A stretch of DNA of 26,939 nucleotides from a virus. The number at the start of each line of letters is the position of its first letter. The stretch's first letter is position 1. The position numbers and the translations under genes were made by a program. Below are positions 1 to 7,574 of the stretch, piece after piece. The notes beneath the pieces were generated by a model. The model ran no database searches. It had not been told where the DNA came from and saw nothing but the letters and a program-made list of their open reading frames with translations. The DNA lies in the IMG/VR virus record IMGVR_UViG_3300042504_002615, positions 1-26,939 of that record. One strand, given 5' to 3'.

Positions 1-1
1 C

Positions 2-787
2 TTGCAGTTGTTAGAGAGCCAGACAGAAGCCACGACAGGAGCCACAAGGCAACTATCGGGTAATGTGACTAGCAGGGATAAGGCACAAACGGCTACAGAG
101 TTTCAAGGCTTACAGGTTATTGGCAACCTTGTCATGGATAGGGTTATTGACCGCTTTAACCTAGATATGAAGCTACCAGCGATTGAAAAGCTGGCCTTAA
201 TGCAAAGCATGTTTTACCCTAAAGCCCTGACAATACCTGTTGAGGGGAGGGGTGGGGAAAGCGAGTTTGTGCAGGTTGAACCTAGCTTGTACTACCAAAA
301 CTACAAGTTCATCATTGTGGATAACAAGAGCGAGATGGAGCGTAAGCAAGGCTTGCAAGAGAAGATAGCCCTGATACAGCAAGGCGCACAAATACCCGAC
401 ATTGCACAGCGCATGGACTGGGTAGAGCTTTACAAGTCACTATGGCGAGACCTTGGCTATGGCGAGGCCGACAAGTGGATTATGAACCACGATGAGCTGG
501 TTGTTAAGCTGACGAAAGACACGGCAGCTATGGCGTTAGGCCAAGCCTTAGGGCAACAATCAGCTATGTTAGCAATGGGTACAGAACAAGCCATGATGAT
601 GGCAGGACAGGTGGCTTTAGATGCAGTTGATGCCGAAGGTGGATTACAAGCCGAGGGAGCTGGCGGAATTGGCACGCCAGTTGGAGCTATGCCAAGCATG
701 GGTGGAGTTGAGCAAGGTGGTGAAGCAGCATTGCTTGGACAACTTGCAGGCATCGCAACCGCAAGCCCACAGGGGGCAGGCGTTTAG
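2..787 (+). CDS. Portal protein, C-terminal part (5' end outside window)
   Basis: The first 261 codons visible belong to a gene that starts upstream of the window; the first in-frame codon (TTG at 2) is not a credible start. The N-terminal visible part is polar and helical and then gives way to an Ala/Gly/Met/Gln-rich tail from about residue 175 on. A long protein placed directly before scaffold and coat genes in a P22-like order is most likely the portal (P22 gp1 type), the dodecameric ring at the capsid vertex through which DNA is packaged and ejected. The low-complexity C-terminal tail is overprinted by a second reading frame (621-787). Identification rests on position and general character rather than on a diagnostic motif, because most of the protein is missing. 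Confidence 0.72.
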   Translation: MQLLESQTEATTGATRQLSGNVTSRDKAQTATEFQGLQVIGNLVMDRVIDRFNLDMKLPAIEKLALMQSMFYPKALTIPVEGRGGESEFVQVEPSLYYQNYKFIIVDNKSEMERKQGLQEKIALIQQGAQIPDIAQRMDWVELYKSLWRDLGYGEADKWIMNHDELVVKLTKDTAAMALGQALGQQSAMLAMGTEQAMMMAGQVALDAVDAEGGLQAEGAGGIGTPVGAMPSMGGVEQGGEAALLGQLAGIATASPQGAGV

Positions 788-887
788 CGAGGAGGCTATG
801 CGTAGGGTAGCGGATGAGCAGTTTCTCCGTGGCCTGTATGCGGGTGTGCATTTATGGGGTGAGCTGGCCAAAATACCAGTAGACTAA
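621..887 (+). CDS. Small helical protein overlapping the portal 3' end
   Basis: An 88-codon frame begins inside the portal gene and extends 100 bases beyond its stop. The ATG at 621 has AGGTGG at 609-614, six bases upstream, which is one of the better ribosome sites in this region; a second in-frame ATG lies at 630. The product is soluble and mostly amphipathic helix (many Leu, Glu, Gln, Arg), with two Cys. The non-overlapping part ends in an ordered-looking stretch with LYAGVHLWGELAKIPVD. The overlap is 167 bases, so 56 residues are encoded in a frame shifted against portal. I do not recognise the family. Position between portal and scaffold suggests a virion-assembly accessory, but that is inference. 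A start further downstream is possible. Confidence 0.65.
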   Translation: MQLMPKVDYKPRELAELARQLELCQAWVELSKVVKQHCLDNLQASQPQAHRGQAFSEEAMRRVADEQFLRGLYAGVHLWGELAKIPVD

Positions 888-899
888 GTTTGTCGCTAA

Positions 900-919
900 C
901 ATCAGGGCGTTATCTGATG
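900..919 (+). other. Small hairpin between the 88-residue gene and scaffold
   Basis: CATCAG at 900-905 pairs with CTGATG at 914-919 across an eight-base loop. No run of T follows, so it is not a classical terminator. It lies 34 bases before the scaffold start and could modulate transcript processing or scaffold translation. The 66-base gap otherwise holds only a weak AAGAGG ribosome site. Confidence 0.3.
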
Positions 920-953
920 GTATCCGCAGCCAAGCGTAAGAGGCACTTAACGT

Positions 954-1751
954 ATGTTACAAGATGATAAACAGTTCTTTGACAACACGGATGATGATTT
1001 TGAGCAAAACGAAGATATAGAAGGCTCTGAACCATTACCCGCAAATGAATCCGACGACGACGGCGAAGCTGATGAAGATGGCCAACCCCGCAACCGTGGC
1101 GATAGGACTAAAGCTATACGCCATTGGCGAGGCAAGTACAAAGAGACGGAACAAAGGCTTGAGCAACAGCAACAAAAGCTAGCCAGCCTTGAAGCCATGT
1201 ACGAACAGCTAAACCAGCGTGGTTATGCCCCTCAACAGCAACAACCTGACCCTAGTTTGATTGACCAGCAACGCCAACAGCTCACCGACTACTTATGGGA
1301 GCGACCCGACGAAGTGCTAGGCAACTGGGCGCAACAGATACAACGCCAAACCTACGCTACTCAAGCCCCCTTAATGATGGATAAGGTGTACGAACACGCT
1401 GTAAGGGGTGACGCCTCGTTGACAGAGGCAATGAGCATACCAGTAGTAAGGGAGATACTAGACCCTTATGTGCAGGACATATTGTCACAACACGGCAATA
1501 TGGCGCAGGCGGCTGAGCAAACCAAGCCCTTGGTTGGGCAAGTTCTCAAGCTGATTAACGTAGGGCGAGAGCTAGCACAACAGGCCAAGCCAGCACAGAA
1601 GGTTGCACCTGATAGAGCGGATTCATTTGCGGGTAAGCAGGCAAACCCAAGCAAGCAAGGCATTTATGGCGAACAGCTAGCCGACACATTGCGGGGGATG
1701 ACTGGGGAACAGAGAATACAACATCTACGAAGCATGCAAACAAAGCGTTAG
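954..1751 (+). CDS. Scaffolding protein
   Basis: A 265-residue, highly charged protein lies directly between the portal region and the coat gene, the position of P22 gene 8. Residues 1-45 are very acidic (runs of Asp and Glu). Residues 55-95 are Gln/Glu/Lys-rich and predict as coiled coil. The middle is helical, and the last 17 residues carry a short basic helix ending in QTKR. Acidic N-terminus, elongated helical centre and basic C-terminal helix fit phage scaffolds, where the basic C-terminus binds coat protein during procapsid assembly. The start ATG has AGAGG about ten bases upstream. No protease-like or other catalytic motif is visible. Assignment rests on composition and gene order. Confidence 0.78.
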   Translation: MLQDDKQFFDNTDDDFEQNEDIEGSEPLPANESDDDGEADEDGQPRNRGDRTKAIRHWRGKYKETEQRLEQQQQKLASLEAMYEQLNQRGYAPQQQQPDPSLIDQQRQQLTDYLWERPDEVLGNWAQQIQRQTYATQAPLMMDKVYEHAVRGDASLTEAMSIPVVREILDPYVQDILSQHGNMAQAAEQTKPLVGQVLKLINVGRELAQQAKPAQKVAPDRADSFAGKQANPSKQGIYGEQLADTLRGMTGEQRIQHLRSMQTKR

Positions 1752-1764
1752 ACGTGTTGCAACC

Positions 1765-1783
1765 AGCATGAGGTTTTAACACT
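1765..1783 (+). promoter_or_regulatory. Coat-gene leader with conserved AGCATGAGG-TTTTAA element
   Basis: The leader just before the coat start contains AGCATGAGG, then TTTTAA, then the start ATG followed by G. The same arrangement occurs before the fibre gene at 15529 (15510-15528), and a looser form (AAGGATTTAAGATT) precedes the start at 7575. GAGG acts as Shine-Dalgarno, followed by an unusual A/T-rich spacer. Recurrence ahead of genes whose products are probably needed in large amounts suggests a translation-enhancing leader. Confidence 0.5.
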
Positions 1784-2680
1784 ATGGTATTAAGCAGAGG
1801 CTCCGCTACCAAGGGTACACGTAGCTTTATCCCCATTGTCTTTTCGTCAATGGTATTAGACATCTTAGACAAGTCGACCGTTGCCGTTGATTGTGTAAGC
1901 CGAGACTATGAAGGCGAGTTTAAAGAAGGTGACTTAGTTACGATTCGTGACTTTGGAGCCACAAGTATTACGGTAGGCGACCACACCGTAGATAGCACTA
2001 TCACGTATGGTTTAACGGCTGAACAAAGCCAAGATATGCTGATTGACCAGCTAAAGTACACGGCTTTTCGCCTTGACTACGTGGACACTAAACAGAGTGA
2101 CCTAGACTTGATGGAAGGCAACAAAGAGCGTGCCGCTATCGCCTTACGTGATACCATTGACAGCTTTTTGCTCTCAACAATGGCGGCGGGTGCGCCAGCA
2201 CTCAACACTATTGGTGCTACGACAGCAGGCAGTGTCATCACGTTGGATGCGGCTAATATTTTCGCCTTTTTCAACGATATGTACACCTTGCTGGAAGAAA
2301 GCAACGCTACGAGTTTAGGCGGTACACCGTTTGCTATTGTGCCTCCTGCTGTCATGGGCGTGATTCGTAAGAGTGACCAGCTTGTACACGCTACCGCTAG
2401 CGGTGACGCTGTGGTGCGTAACGGCTTCCAAGGTAACTTTGCCCAGTTCGCTGTCAAGCAGAGTACCAACGTGCCTTACAACGCAGCGGGTACAGGCACA
2501 GAGCCTTACTGGAACATCTTGTTTGGTTACAAGAAAGCCACACAGTTTGCTATGCAGATTAACGTGCTTGAGGACTTGAAACTCCAAACCACGTTTGCTG
2601 ATGCTAGCAGAATGTTGGCGGTGTACGGCTCAAAAGTAACCCTACCCAACGCTTTAGGGCGTGCAATCGTAAAGGTATAA
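1784..2680 (+). CDS. Major capsid (coat) protein, P22 gp5-like family
   Basis: The 298-residue product has the layout of the P22 coat family (HK97 fold). It has a short N-terminal helix, then SRDYEGEFKEGDLVTIRDF (residues 39-57, equivalent to the conserved RDY.GEF..GDTV.I segment), then a region ending in IDQLKYTAFRLDYVDTKQSD (about 87-106) that matches the conserved IDQ.KYFAF.VDDVDK.Q block. A long spine helix and a beta-rich C-terminus with NALGRAIVKV at the end follow. It is shorter than P22 gp5 (430 residues), so a telokin-like insertion domain is probably absent or small. The strong GAGG leader fits high expression. It self-assembles on the scaffold into the icosahedral shell. Confidence 0.88.
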   Translation: MVLSRGSATKGTRSFIPIVFSSMVLDILDKSTVAVDCVSRDYEGEFKEGDLVTIRDFGATSITVGDHTVDSTITYGLTAEQSQDMLIDQLKYTAFRLDYVDTKQSDLDLMEGNKERAAIALRDTIDSFLLSTMAAGAPALNTIGATTAGSVITLDAANIFAFFNDMYTLLEESNATSLGGTPFAIVPPAVMGVIRKSDQLVHATASGDAVVRNGFQGNFAQFAVKQSTNVPYNAAGTGTEPYWNILFGYKKATQFAMQINVLEDLKLQTTFADASRMLAVYGSKVTLPNALGRAIVKV

Positions 2681-2683
2681 CGC

Positions 2684-3316
2684 ATGGCTAAGCCACAGAC
2701 AACGGCCTTGGATGAAATAGCAATAGCTGCTAAAGCAGACCGCCTAGAGAAAGAGATACTAGGGGAAGCTAAGCCAGCTACTGCAAACGTGGCCGACCGC
2801 TATAGGATGCTCCTCAAAAGCAAGACTGACCAAGCGGTAAAGAAGGTTGACCTGCTAACTGGGGAGGCGGCTTGCCGCTTCCTCGGTATACCAGTACGGC
2901 CTTATTACCAAATGGAAGCTGGCACACGGGGCGATTACTACCGCATTAACCAACGCTTTGCACGCTTGTTTGAAGAATGGCAGAGTGACCCTGAAGAGGC
3001 TGGCTTGCGAACACCTGCCAGTGGCTTTTGGAAAAACATCATAATCCGCCCTTGGAACCTGAACTACGTTGAGGATTTTACCGACGACGGTGTTACCGTG
3101 CTTGGCAAGATGCTCAAGCCTTACAAGGCGGGTGATGTGGTTATTAACGCACGGTATGAGGCTCCCTTTATGGACGGCACTCAACTTAGTGTGTTTGCTC
3201 CTAACTTAGCCCCCATTAAAAGCAACCATGCGGACAAGACCTTTGTGCAACTGGTTAGTGTAAACGTTACTCAAGACATGAAAACCTACGTGGAAGGATT
3301 GCAATATGGCCGATAA
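2684..3316 (+). CDS. Unrecognised virion-region protein (210 residues)
   Basis: This gene follows the coat gene by three bases and overlaps the next gene by 11, so it is co-translated with head genes. The product is soluble, with a helical charged N-terminal third (Ala, Lys, Glu) and a mixed alpha/beta remainder rich in aromatic residues (PVRPYYQ, DYYRINQ, SGFWKNIIIRPWNLNYVEDF). There is no signal peptide, membrane segment or catalytic motif I recognise. In P22 the coat gene is followed by the gp4 adaptor; here two extra genes intervene. A head-completion, decoration or minor capsid role is plausible from position alone. Confidence 0.8.
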   Translation: MAKPQTTALDEIAIAAKADRLEKEILGEAKPATANVADRYRMLLKSKTDQAVKKVDLLTGEAACRFLGIPVRPYYQMEAGTRGDYYRINQRFARLFEEWQSDPEEAGLRTPASGFWKNIIIRPWNLNYVEDFTDDGVTVLGKMLKPYKAGDVVINARYEAPFMDGTQLSVFAPNLAPIKSNHADKTFVQLVSVNVTQDMKTYVEGLQYGR

Positions 3317-4028
3317 GATTATTCAGTTTGGAGACGTGCTAACAGGTACAACTCAAAACACGACCGCTACCCCTAGTGCGCCTATCTTTTTGGGCAACGG
3401 CACGTTACGCTTACCTAACGGCTTGGCTATTGGCTGGCCTGGTGGTGCGCATGATGTTGACTTAGCTCAACTGATTGCTAACGTAATTGTAACCGCACAC
3501 GCTGGCACAAACCCAACGCTAACGACGGTAGTGCAAGGTGTTAATGACCCCTTTAGCAACAACACCACGATTGCCACAACCGCCCTGACAGCAGCAGCTA
3601 CGACGATTACCTTGGCCGAGCGAACTGGCATTGCTCAAAACAGCTTTGCTTTGTTGATTGACGTAAAAGCTCAAGGGTATGAGTGGGTGCAAGTGACCTC
3701 CTCCGCTACCACTGGTGCGGGCGACCACACTATTGTACGGGCAAGGCGTGGAACTACTGCTAAAGCGTTTGCCGTGGGTAGCTACCTGTTGTTTACTAAC
3801 GACTGGGTAACGATTCGCTCCAACAACAGCACAACCACAACCCTTACTACTGGGGCGGTAGATATTTCAGCAGCGACCGCTACCGCACCTACCACGGCTG
3901 TTATTGACACCCAAGCCCTAGGGATGACGACTATCGGCTACCCTGTTATCCGCTTGCTGTCAACTGTGGGTGGTACATCAACACCTACAGCCACGTACCG
4001 GACAACCCTTGCTGGTGTAAAGAAGTAG
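3306..4028 (+). CDS. Thr/Ala-rich beta protein, candidate head decoration or tail-region protein
   Basis: A 240-residue product very rich in Thr, Ala, Val and Gly and poor in charged residues, as usual for beta-sandwich virion proteins. The central segment (about residues 90-160) alternates short strands with turns and includes a stretch like QGYEWVQVTSSATTGAGDH followed by VRARRGTTA. That resembles repeated beta modules found in phage decoration and tail proteins. The start ATG lies within the preceding gene and has GGAAGGA seven bases upstream. No membrane or enzymatic motif is seen. The position between coat and adaptor supports a capsid-surface or neck role; I cannot name a family. Confidence 0.78.
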   Translation: MADKIIQFGDVLTGTTQNTTATPSAPIFLGNGTLRLPNGLAIGWPGGAHDVDLAQLIANVIVTAHAGTNPTLTTVVQGVNDPFSNNTTIATTALTAAATTITLAERTGIAQNSFALLIDVKAQGYEWVQVTSSATTGAGDHTIVRARRGTTAKAFAVGSYLLFTNDWVTIRSNNSTTTTLTTGAVDISAATATAPTTAVIDTQALGMTTIGYPVIRLLSTVGGTSTPTATYRTTLAGVKK

Positions 4029-4036
4029 CTTAACGC

Positions 4037-4810
4037 ATGGCCTCAACACTAACACTGTTTGATTATATGCGGCGAGTGCAAAGAGAAGCGGGGCTTAAAC
4101 AAAGCTCCGCTTTTCCTGCTACGCCTTCCACCGAAGAAGCAAGGGTAATAGACGGCATTAACGCCGTGTTGCGTGAGCTAAACAATAAATACTACCTAGC
4201 CTTTAAGCTGGTAGAGCAGGATTTTACAAGTTCATCACTGGTTGACCGTTACAACCTAAGCGAAAGCCCCTACAATTTTAGCTACTTTGACGTTAGCAGG
4301 ATGGCACGCAACGGGGTTATCCGCAAAGAGGATGGCCTGCCCTTACAGTACATTGACTACACCCGCAGGGATGTAATGCGCCCCGAAGCTACGGCTGGGG
4401 GCGGTATCCCTACTTACTACACAGCAATAGGCGAGACCTTAATTCTATGGCCTAAGCCCAGTGGCGAAGTGTTCACAGTGCGCTACTACCCCACCTATAT
4501 CGGGACAGACTCAACAGGAACAACCAGCAAGCTAACGCTCACCCTAGAGGGTGATATCACTATGCTGGATGACCACTGGCAAGATGCCTTGGCCTACGGT
4601 GCAGCGTGTAGAGCCTACAGAGCAGATAAGACGGATGACAAGTATGCCGAGCTTAAACGGCTATGGGAGGACGCACGCAACACCCTACACGGCATGATTC
4701 AAGGCGGTGGCGAAGAGGCAGTGCCTAGCTTTAACATGCTTGGTTCGGCTAGCTACCATGACTTGAGAGACAGACGCTTTTACCCCTTTGGCAGTGGGTT
4801 TGAGTTGTAA
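4037..4810 (+). CDS. Head-tail adaptor protein (P22 gp4-like)
   Basis: The 257-residue product opens with a helical segment (LFDYMRRVQREAGL) and another helix around INAVLRELNNKYYLAF. A middle beta region with SYFDVSRMARNGV, IPTYYTAIGETLILWPKP and VRYYPTY follows, then C-terminal helices (LAYGAACRAYRADKTDDKYAELKRLWEDARNTL). This helical adaptor fold with an inserted beta part, and the phrase pattern of a strand ending in LWP.P followed by a tyrosine-rich strand, is typical of podovirus head-tail adaptors that bind below the portal and start tail assembly. The next gene starts in a TAATG overlap, consistent with paired adaptor and nozzle expression. Confidence 0.78.
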   Translation: MASTLTLFDYMRRVQREAGLKQSSAFPATPSTEEARVIDGINAVLRELNNKYYLAFKLVEQDFTSSSLVDRYNLSESPYNFSYFDVSRMARNGVIRKEDGLPLQYIDYTRRDVMRPEATAGGGIPTYYTAIGETLILWPKPSGEVFTVRYYPTYIGTDSTGTTSKLTLTLEGDITMLDDHWQDALAYGAACRAYRADKTDDKYAELKRLWEDARNTLHGMIQGGGEEAVPSFNMLGSASYHDLRDRRFYPFGSGFEL

Positions 4811-6333
4811 TGCTAGTTGAGTACCGCACAGCGACAGGTGGTGTAAACCTAAGGGGTGGGGTAACAACACTTAACCAAGACCCACAACGCCCTGAGTTTG
4901 CCCTGTTAATGAACGTAGAGACTTACCAAGATGGTGGGTTAGTAGGCCAGCAGGGCAACACACAGCTCAATTCAGCGGTATCTGATACCAGCGCAGTGCT
5001 GGGCATTGGCGAGTTTAAGACAGGCTCTAGCGTTATTGCCGTGTACGTTAAGGCCAGCGGTAGCGCATACGCTATGGTTGAGGGTGGTGCAGCGGACGGC
5101 ACAGCCATAAAGACAGGGTTAAGCACTTCTGCTATTCCTCACTTTTGCCAGTTTAACGGCAAGATACTGGTGTTTAATGGCGTTGACCAGCCTTGGTCAT
5201 ACGATGGCACAACCGCAGCTAACTTGACTGGTACACCTAGCGCATGGTCAAGCACCAAGCCTAACTTCTGTGCGGTACACCGAGGGGGCAGGGTGCTTAC
5301 CGCAGTAGGTAGTGAGGTTTACTATTGTGTGCTTGGCAATGAGAATGACTGGACGGGTACAGGTTCAGGCTTTTTAAGCACGCTGTATGGGGATAAAAGC
5401 CCTGTTATAGGACTTGGCCAGTTTGGTGAGTTCTCCACTATTCACACTAACAACCCCGCCATTTACCTGCTAGGTGGCCAAGCCCCTGCTGATTATACAG
5501 TAGTGCCGATAGCCAGCAATAGAGCGGCAGTAGGTAGTAAGGCGTTTGCCAATATCAACAACAGGCAATGGTTTTTTACAGGTGATGCCATTATACCCAT
5601 TGAACAGACCCAGCTTAACCAAGTGCAGATAGGTGGGGATAACGACATTGGTAGCAAGATTAAGCCCTTCCTGTACTACGTTAATAACCTTGAAAACATC
5701 CTGCCCTTGGCTGACTCAACCCGCAAAGACACGATACTGGTGGCTGATTTTATCCGCTCGCAGTTGTTGGTGTATGGTAAACAATTAGGGTCATCCACCT
5801 ACAACATAACGGCTATCTTCAACTTTTTGCAAGGCGCATGGACGTTTAGGCAGGCAACACCAGTTACTACGGTAGCGAGGGTTGGCAACACCATTATGAC
5901 AGGCACAAGCGACGGCAAGATACTGAAAGAGTTTAGCGGGGAGAACTTAGCCAGTGGAGCCTTGCTTGAGAAAAAAGTCATAACCAGTTGGCTAGACTTT
6001 GGGTCAATGTTTAGCAAGAAACAGCTTGAAAAGTTTTACGTGTTGGTTGATATTAACAACCAATCAACAATGCAGGTGACAGTGAAGCAGGATTGGAGCA
6101 GGCAAGCGGTGCAGAGCTTCCCTGTGGTGCAACCAGTGGCTAAAGATGTGTACGGCACGGCAACCTACGGCACGGCTACTTACAGTGGTAGTAATATCCT
6201 AGACCACTCTGAAAGCATAGAGGGTAAGTTTAGGAGCATACAACTAGACTTTGACCTTAGTGCCAGTGATACCAGCATGAAACTGTTAGGTTATGGCTTT
6301 GATGTGAAGGTGCTAGATGCGAACTCGCCGTAA
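4810..6333 (+). CDS. Tail nozzle / stabilisation protein (P22 gp10-like beta-propeller)
   Basis: The 507-residue product begins with a GGVNLRGGVTTLNQD-like motif and the sequence EFALLMNVETYQDGGL, the common opening of podovirus nozzle or stabilisation proteins. The body is beta-rich with repeated blades containing Gly-Asp/Asn turns and aromatic strands (FCQFNGKILVFNG, YYCVLGNENDWTG, WFFTGDAIIP, AWTFRQATPVTTV). This suits the propeller that closes the portal-adaptor channel beneath the head. The C-terminal 100 residues form a separate beta domain. The gene starts in a TAATG junction with the adaptor. In P22 this protein receives the tail needle and tailspikes; no needle gene was found here. 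Confidence 0.78.
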   Translation: MLVEYRTATGGVNLRGGVTTLNQDPQRPEFALLMNVETYQDGGLVGQQGNTQLNSAVSDTSAVLGIGEFKTGSSVIAVYVKASGSAYAMVEGGAADGTAIKTGLSTSAIPHFCQFNGKILVFNGVDQPWSYDGTTAANLTGTPSAWSSTKPNFCAVHRGGRVLTAVGSEVYYCVLGNENDWTGTGSGFLSTLYGDKSPVIGLGQFGEFSTIHTNNPAIYLLGGQAPADYTVVPIASNRAAVGSKAFANINNRQWFFTGDAIIPIEQTQLNQVQIGGDNDIGSKIKPFLYYVNNLENILPLADSTRKDTILVADFIRSQLLVYGKQLGSSTYNITAIFNFLQGAWTFRQATPVTTVARVGNTIMTGTSDGKILKEFSGENLASGALLEKKVITSWLDFGSMFSKKQLEKFYVLVDINNQSTMQVTVKQDWSRQAVQSFPVVQPVAKDVYGTATYGTATYSGSNILDHSESIEGKFRSIQLDFDLSASDTSMKLLGYGFDVKVLDANSP

Positions 6334-6919
6334 TAAAAACATAGCCAGTGGCTACAAAAAAGTTACGCTAGAGTGGGTAAACCTCCCTCATCATGGGGCG
6401 CAACACCTCCCTTTTATCTTGGAGCTGTTCTCAAAGCACCTAGACGTGTTTTTAGACGATGCTCATACCGTTGAGCCTACCCTTGAGGGCAAGGCCAGCT
6501 TTTGCCTAGACACCTTAGAGGCCATGAGTGGGTGGGTAGCTGTAGCTTTAGCTGATGGAGTACCCTTTGGTGTGCAGTTTGTGCGCTCATGGGATGGCTT
6601 AACCGCCGAGGTGGGCGGGGTTGGCAAGCCCAAGGTGTACCAGCCTGCTATGGATGAGGCGTTTAGCCAGTTTATAGAGGCTATCTTTAGCACTGGCAAG
6701 GCCGAGTTGTTGCGTGCGTTGACCGCCGAGGGTAACAAAGCAGCTAGAGTAGTGCTAAAGCGGGTAGGGTTTAACACTCCCCAGCCCTATCGTGGCTACA
6801 AGGTGAAAAATGGTGAAATTATCAATGCTATAATGTTGTCATTAAGCAAGCAAGAATGGAGTCTATCTTATGGGCGGAGCCAAGAAAAGCACCCCTCCAC
6901 AAGCACCAGCCCCGCCTAA
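6317..6919 (+). CDS. GNAT-fold-like protein at the P22 gene 14 position
   Basis: A 200-residue product. Residues about 70-110 (WVAVALADGVPFGVQFVRSW and the following segment) read like the central strands of a GNAT acyltransferase fold. The region KVYQPAMDEAFSQFIEAIF resembles its helix, and LKRVGFNTP matches the usual C-terminal GF signature. P22 gp14 and related proteins (DUF2824-like) in the same position are GNAT-like and are needed for infectivity without being major virion parts. The start overlaps the nozzle gene by 17 bases and has AAGGTG close upstream. The gene overlaps the next one by 50 bases. Acetyl-CoA binding cannot be confirmed by eye because the Q/R-x-x-G-x-G/A loop is not clear, so a degenerate fold is possible. 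Confidence 0.62.
   Translation: MRTRRNKNIASGYKKVTLEWVNLPHHGAQHLPFILELFSKHLDVFLDDAHTVEPTLEGKASFCLDTLEAMSGWVAVALADGVPFGVQFVRSWDGLTAEVGGVGKPKVYQPAMDEAFSQFIEAIFSTGKAELLRALTAEGNKAARVVLKRVGFNTPQPYRGYKVKNGEIINAIMLSLSKQEWSLSYGRSQEKHPSTSTSPA
6826..6834 (+). promoter_or_regulatory. Extended -10 promoter candidate before the ejection genes
   Basis: TGCTATAAT gives a perfect -10 hexamer (6829-6834) with the extended TGn motif. No good -35 is present 16-18 bases upstream. A start site near 6841 would leave a leader of about 30 bases carrying GGAG before the ATG at 6870. The near-identical ATGTTATAATG occurs at 21729-21739. It sits inside the coding region of the GNAT-like gene. Confidence 0.4.
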
Positions 6920-7562
6920 CTTCCAAGGCAGTAACGTCATGGAAGGGGATTTTTTGCGTAGTCGCACTACGAAAAAGGGCGACGATGTTATAACGCAATC
7001 TTTCCTTACCCCCTTTGAACAGCAGATGCAGGCACAGGCACAGGCACAAATTGCGCAACTGATGCCACAGTTGACTAGAACAAGCCAGCAGACAGACGCT
7101 AGGGCTAGGGAGTTGCAGGACGCTTACCGCAACCAAAGCATGATGCAGTTTAACCAGCAATGGAACCCTATGGTAGCGGACTTGCAGGAGAACAACTTTA
7201 GCAAGTTTGGCGCAAACACTAACCAGCCCTTTGTGGATGCCATGCGTAAGGCGTTGGAGAGCGTGGCCAGCCCAGCCATGCAGAGCATTGGCAACCAAGC
7301 GGTAATGATGCGTGAGGACTTGCTAGACAGGGATACCCAACGTAAGGCGCAACAGTTGCAGATGCTAGGCGTGCCATTAAGCGAAAACCAAGCAAGGTTA
7401 CTAAGTGGCCTTGGCTCAACACAGGCAGGGGCGACAATGGGGCAGAACTTCGCTAACCAGCAGTTTAGCAACCAGTTTAACGCCCAGCAGTACAACCAAG
7501 CTAACCAGCCACAACGAGGCCGTAGCATTTGGGACAAAGTAGCCAACCCATTTGGGATGTAA
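6870..7562 (+). CDS. Gln-rich putative ejection protein (P22 gp7 position)
   Basis: A 230-residue product that begins MGGAKKSTPPQAPAPP, a Gly/Pro-rich tail typical of small internal virion proteins of podoviruses. It is very rich in Gln, Asn, Met and Ala with long predicted helices (EQQMQAQAQAQIAQLMPQL, about residues 50-70; later QNARLLSGLG-like segments). The C-terminus ends with a polar SIWDKVANPFGM. GGAG lies eight bases before the ATG, so the start inside the preceding gene is credible. In P22 the first of three ejection proteins (gp7) sits after gp14 in the same way. Such proteins leave the capsid before the DNA and help form a conduit through the cell envelope. Confidence 0.6.
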   Translation: MGGAKKSTPPQAPAPPNFQGSNVMEGDFLRSRTTKKGDDVITQSFLTPFEQQMQAQAQAQIAQLMPQLTRTSQQTDARARELQDAYRNQSMMQFNQQWNPMVADLQENNFSKFGANTNQPFVDAMRKALESVASPAMQSIGNQAVMMREDLLDRDTQRKAQQLQMLGVPLSENQARLLSGLGSTQAGATMGQNFANQQFSNQFNAQQYNQANQPQRGRSIWDKVANPFGM

Positions 7563-7574
7563 GGATTTAAGATT

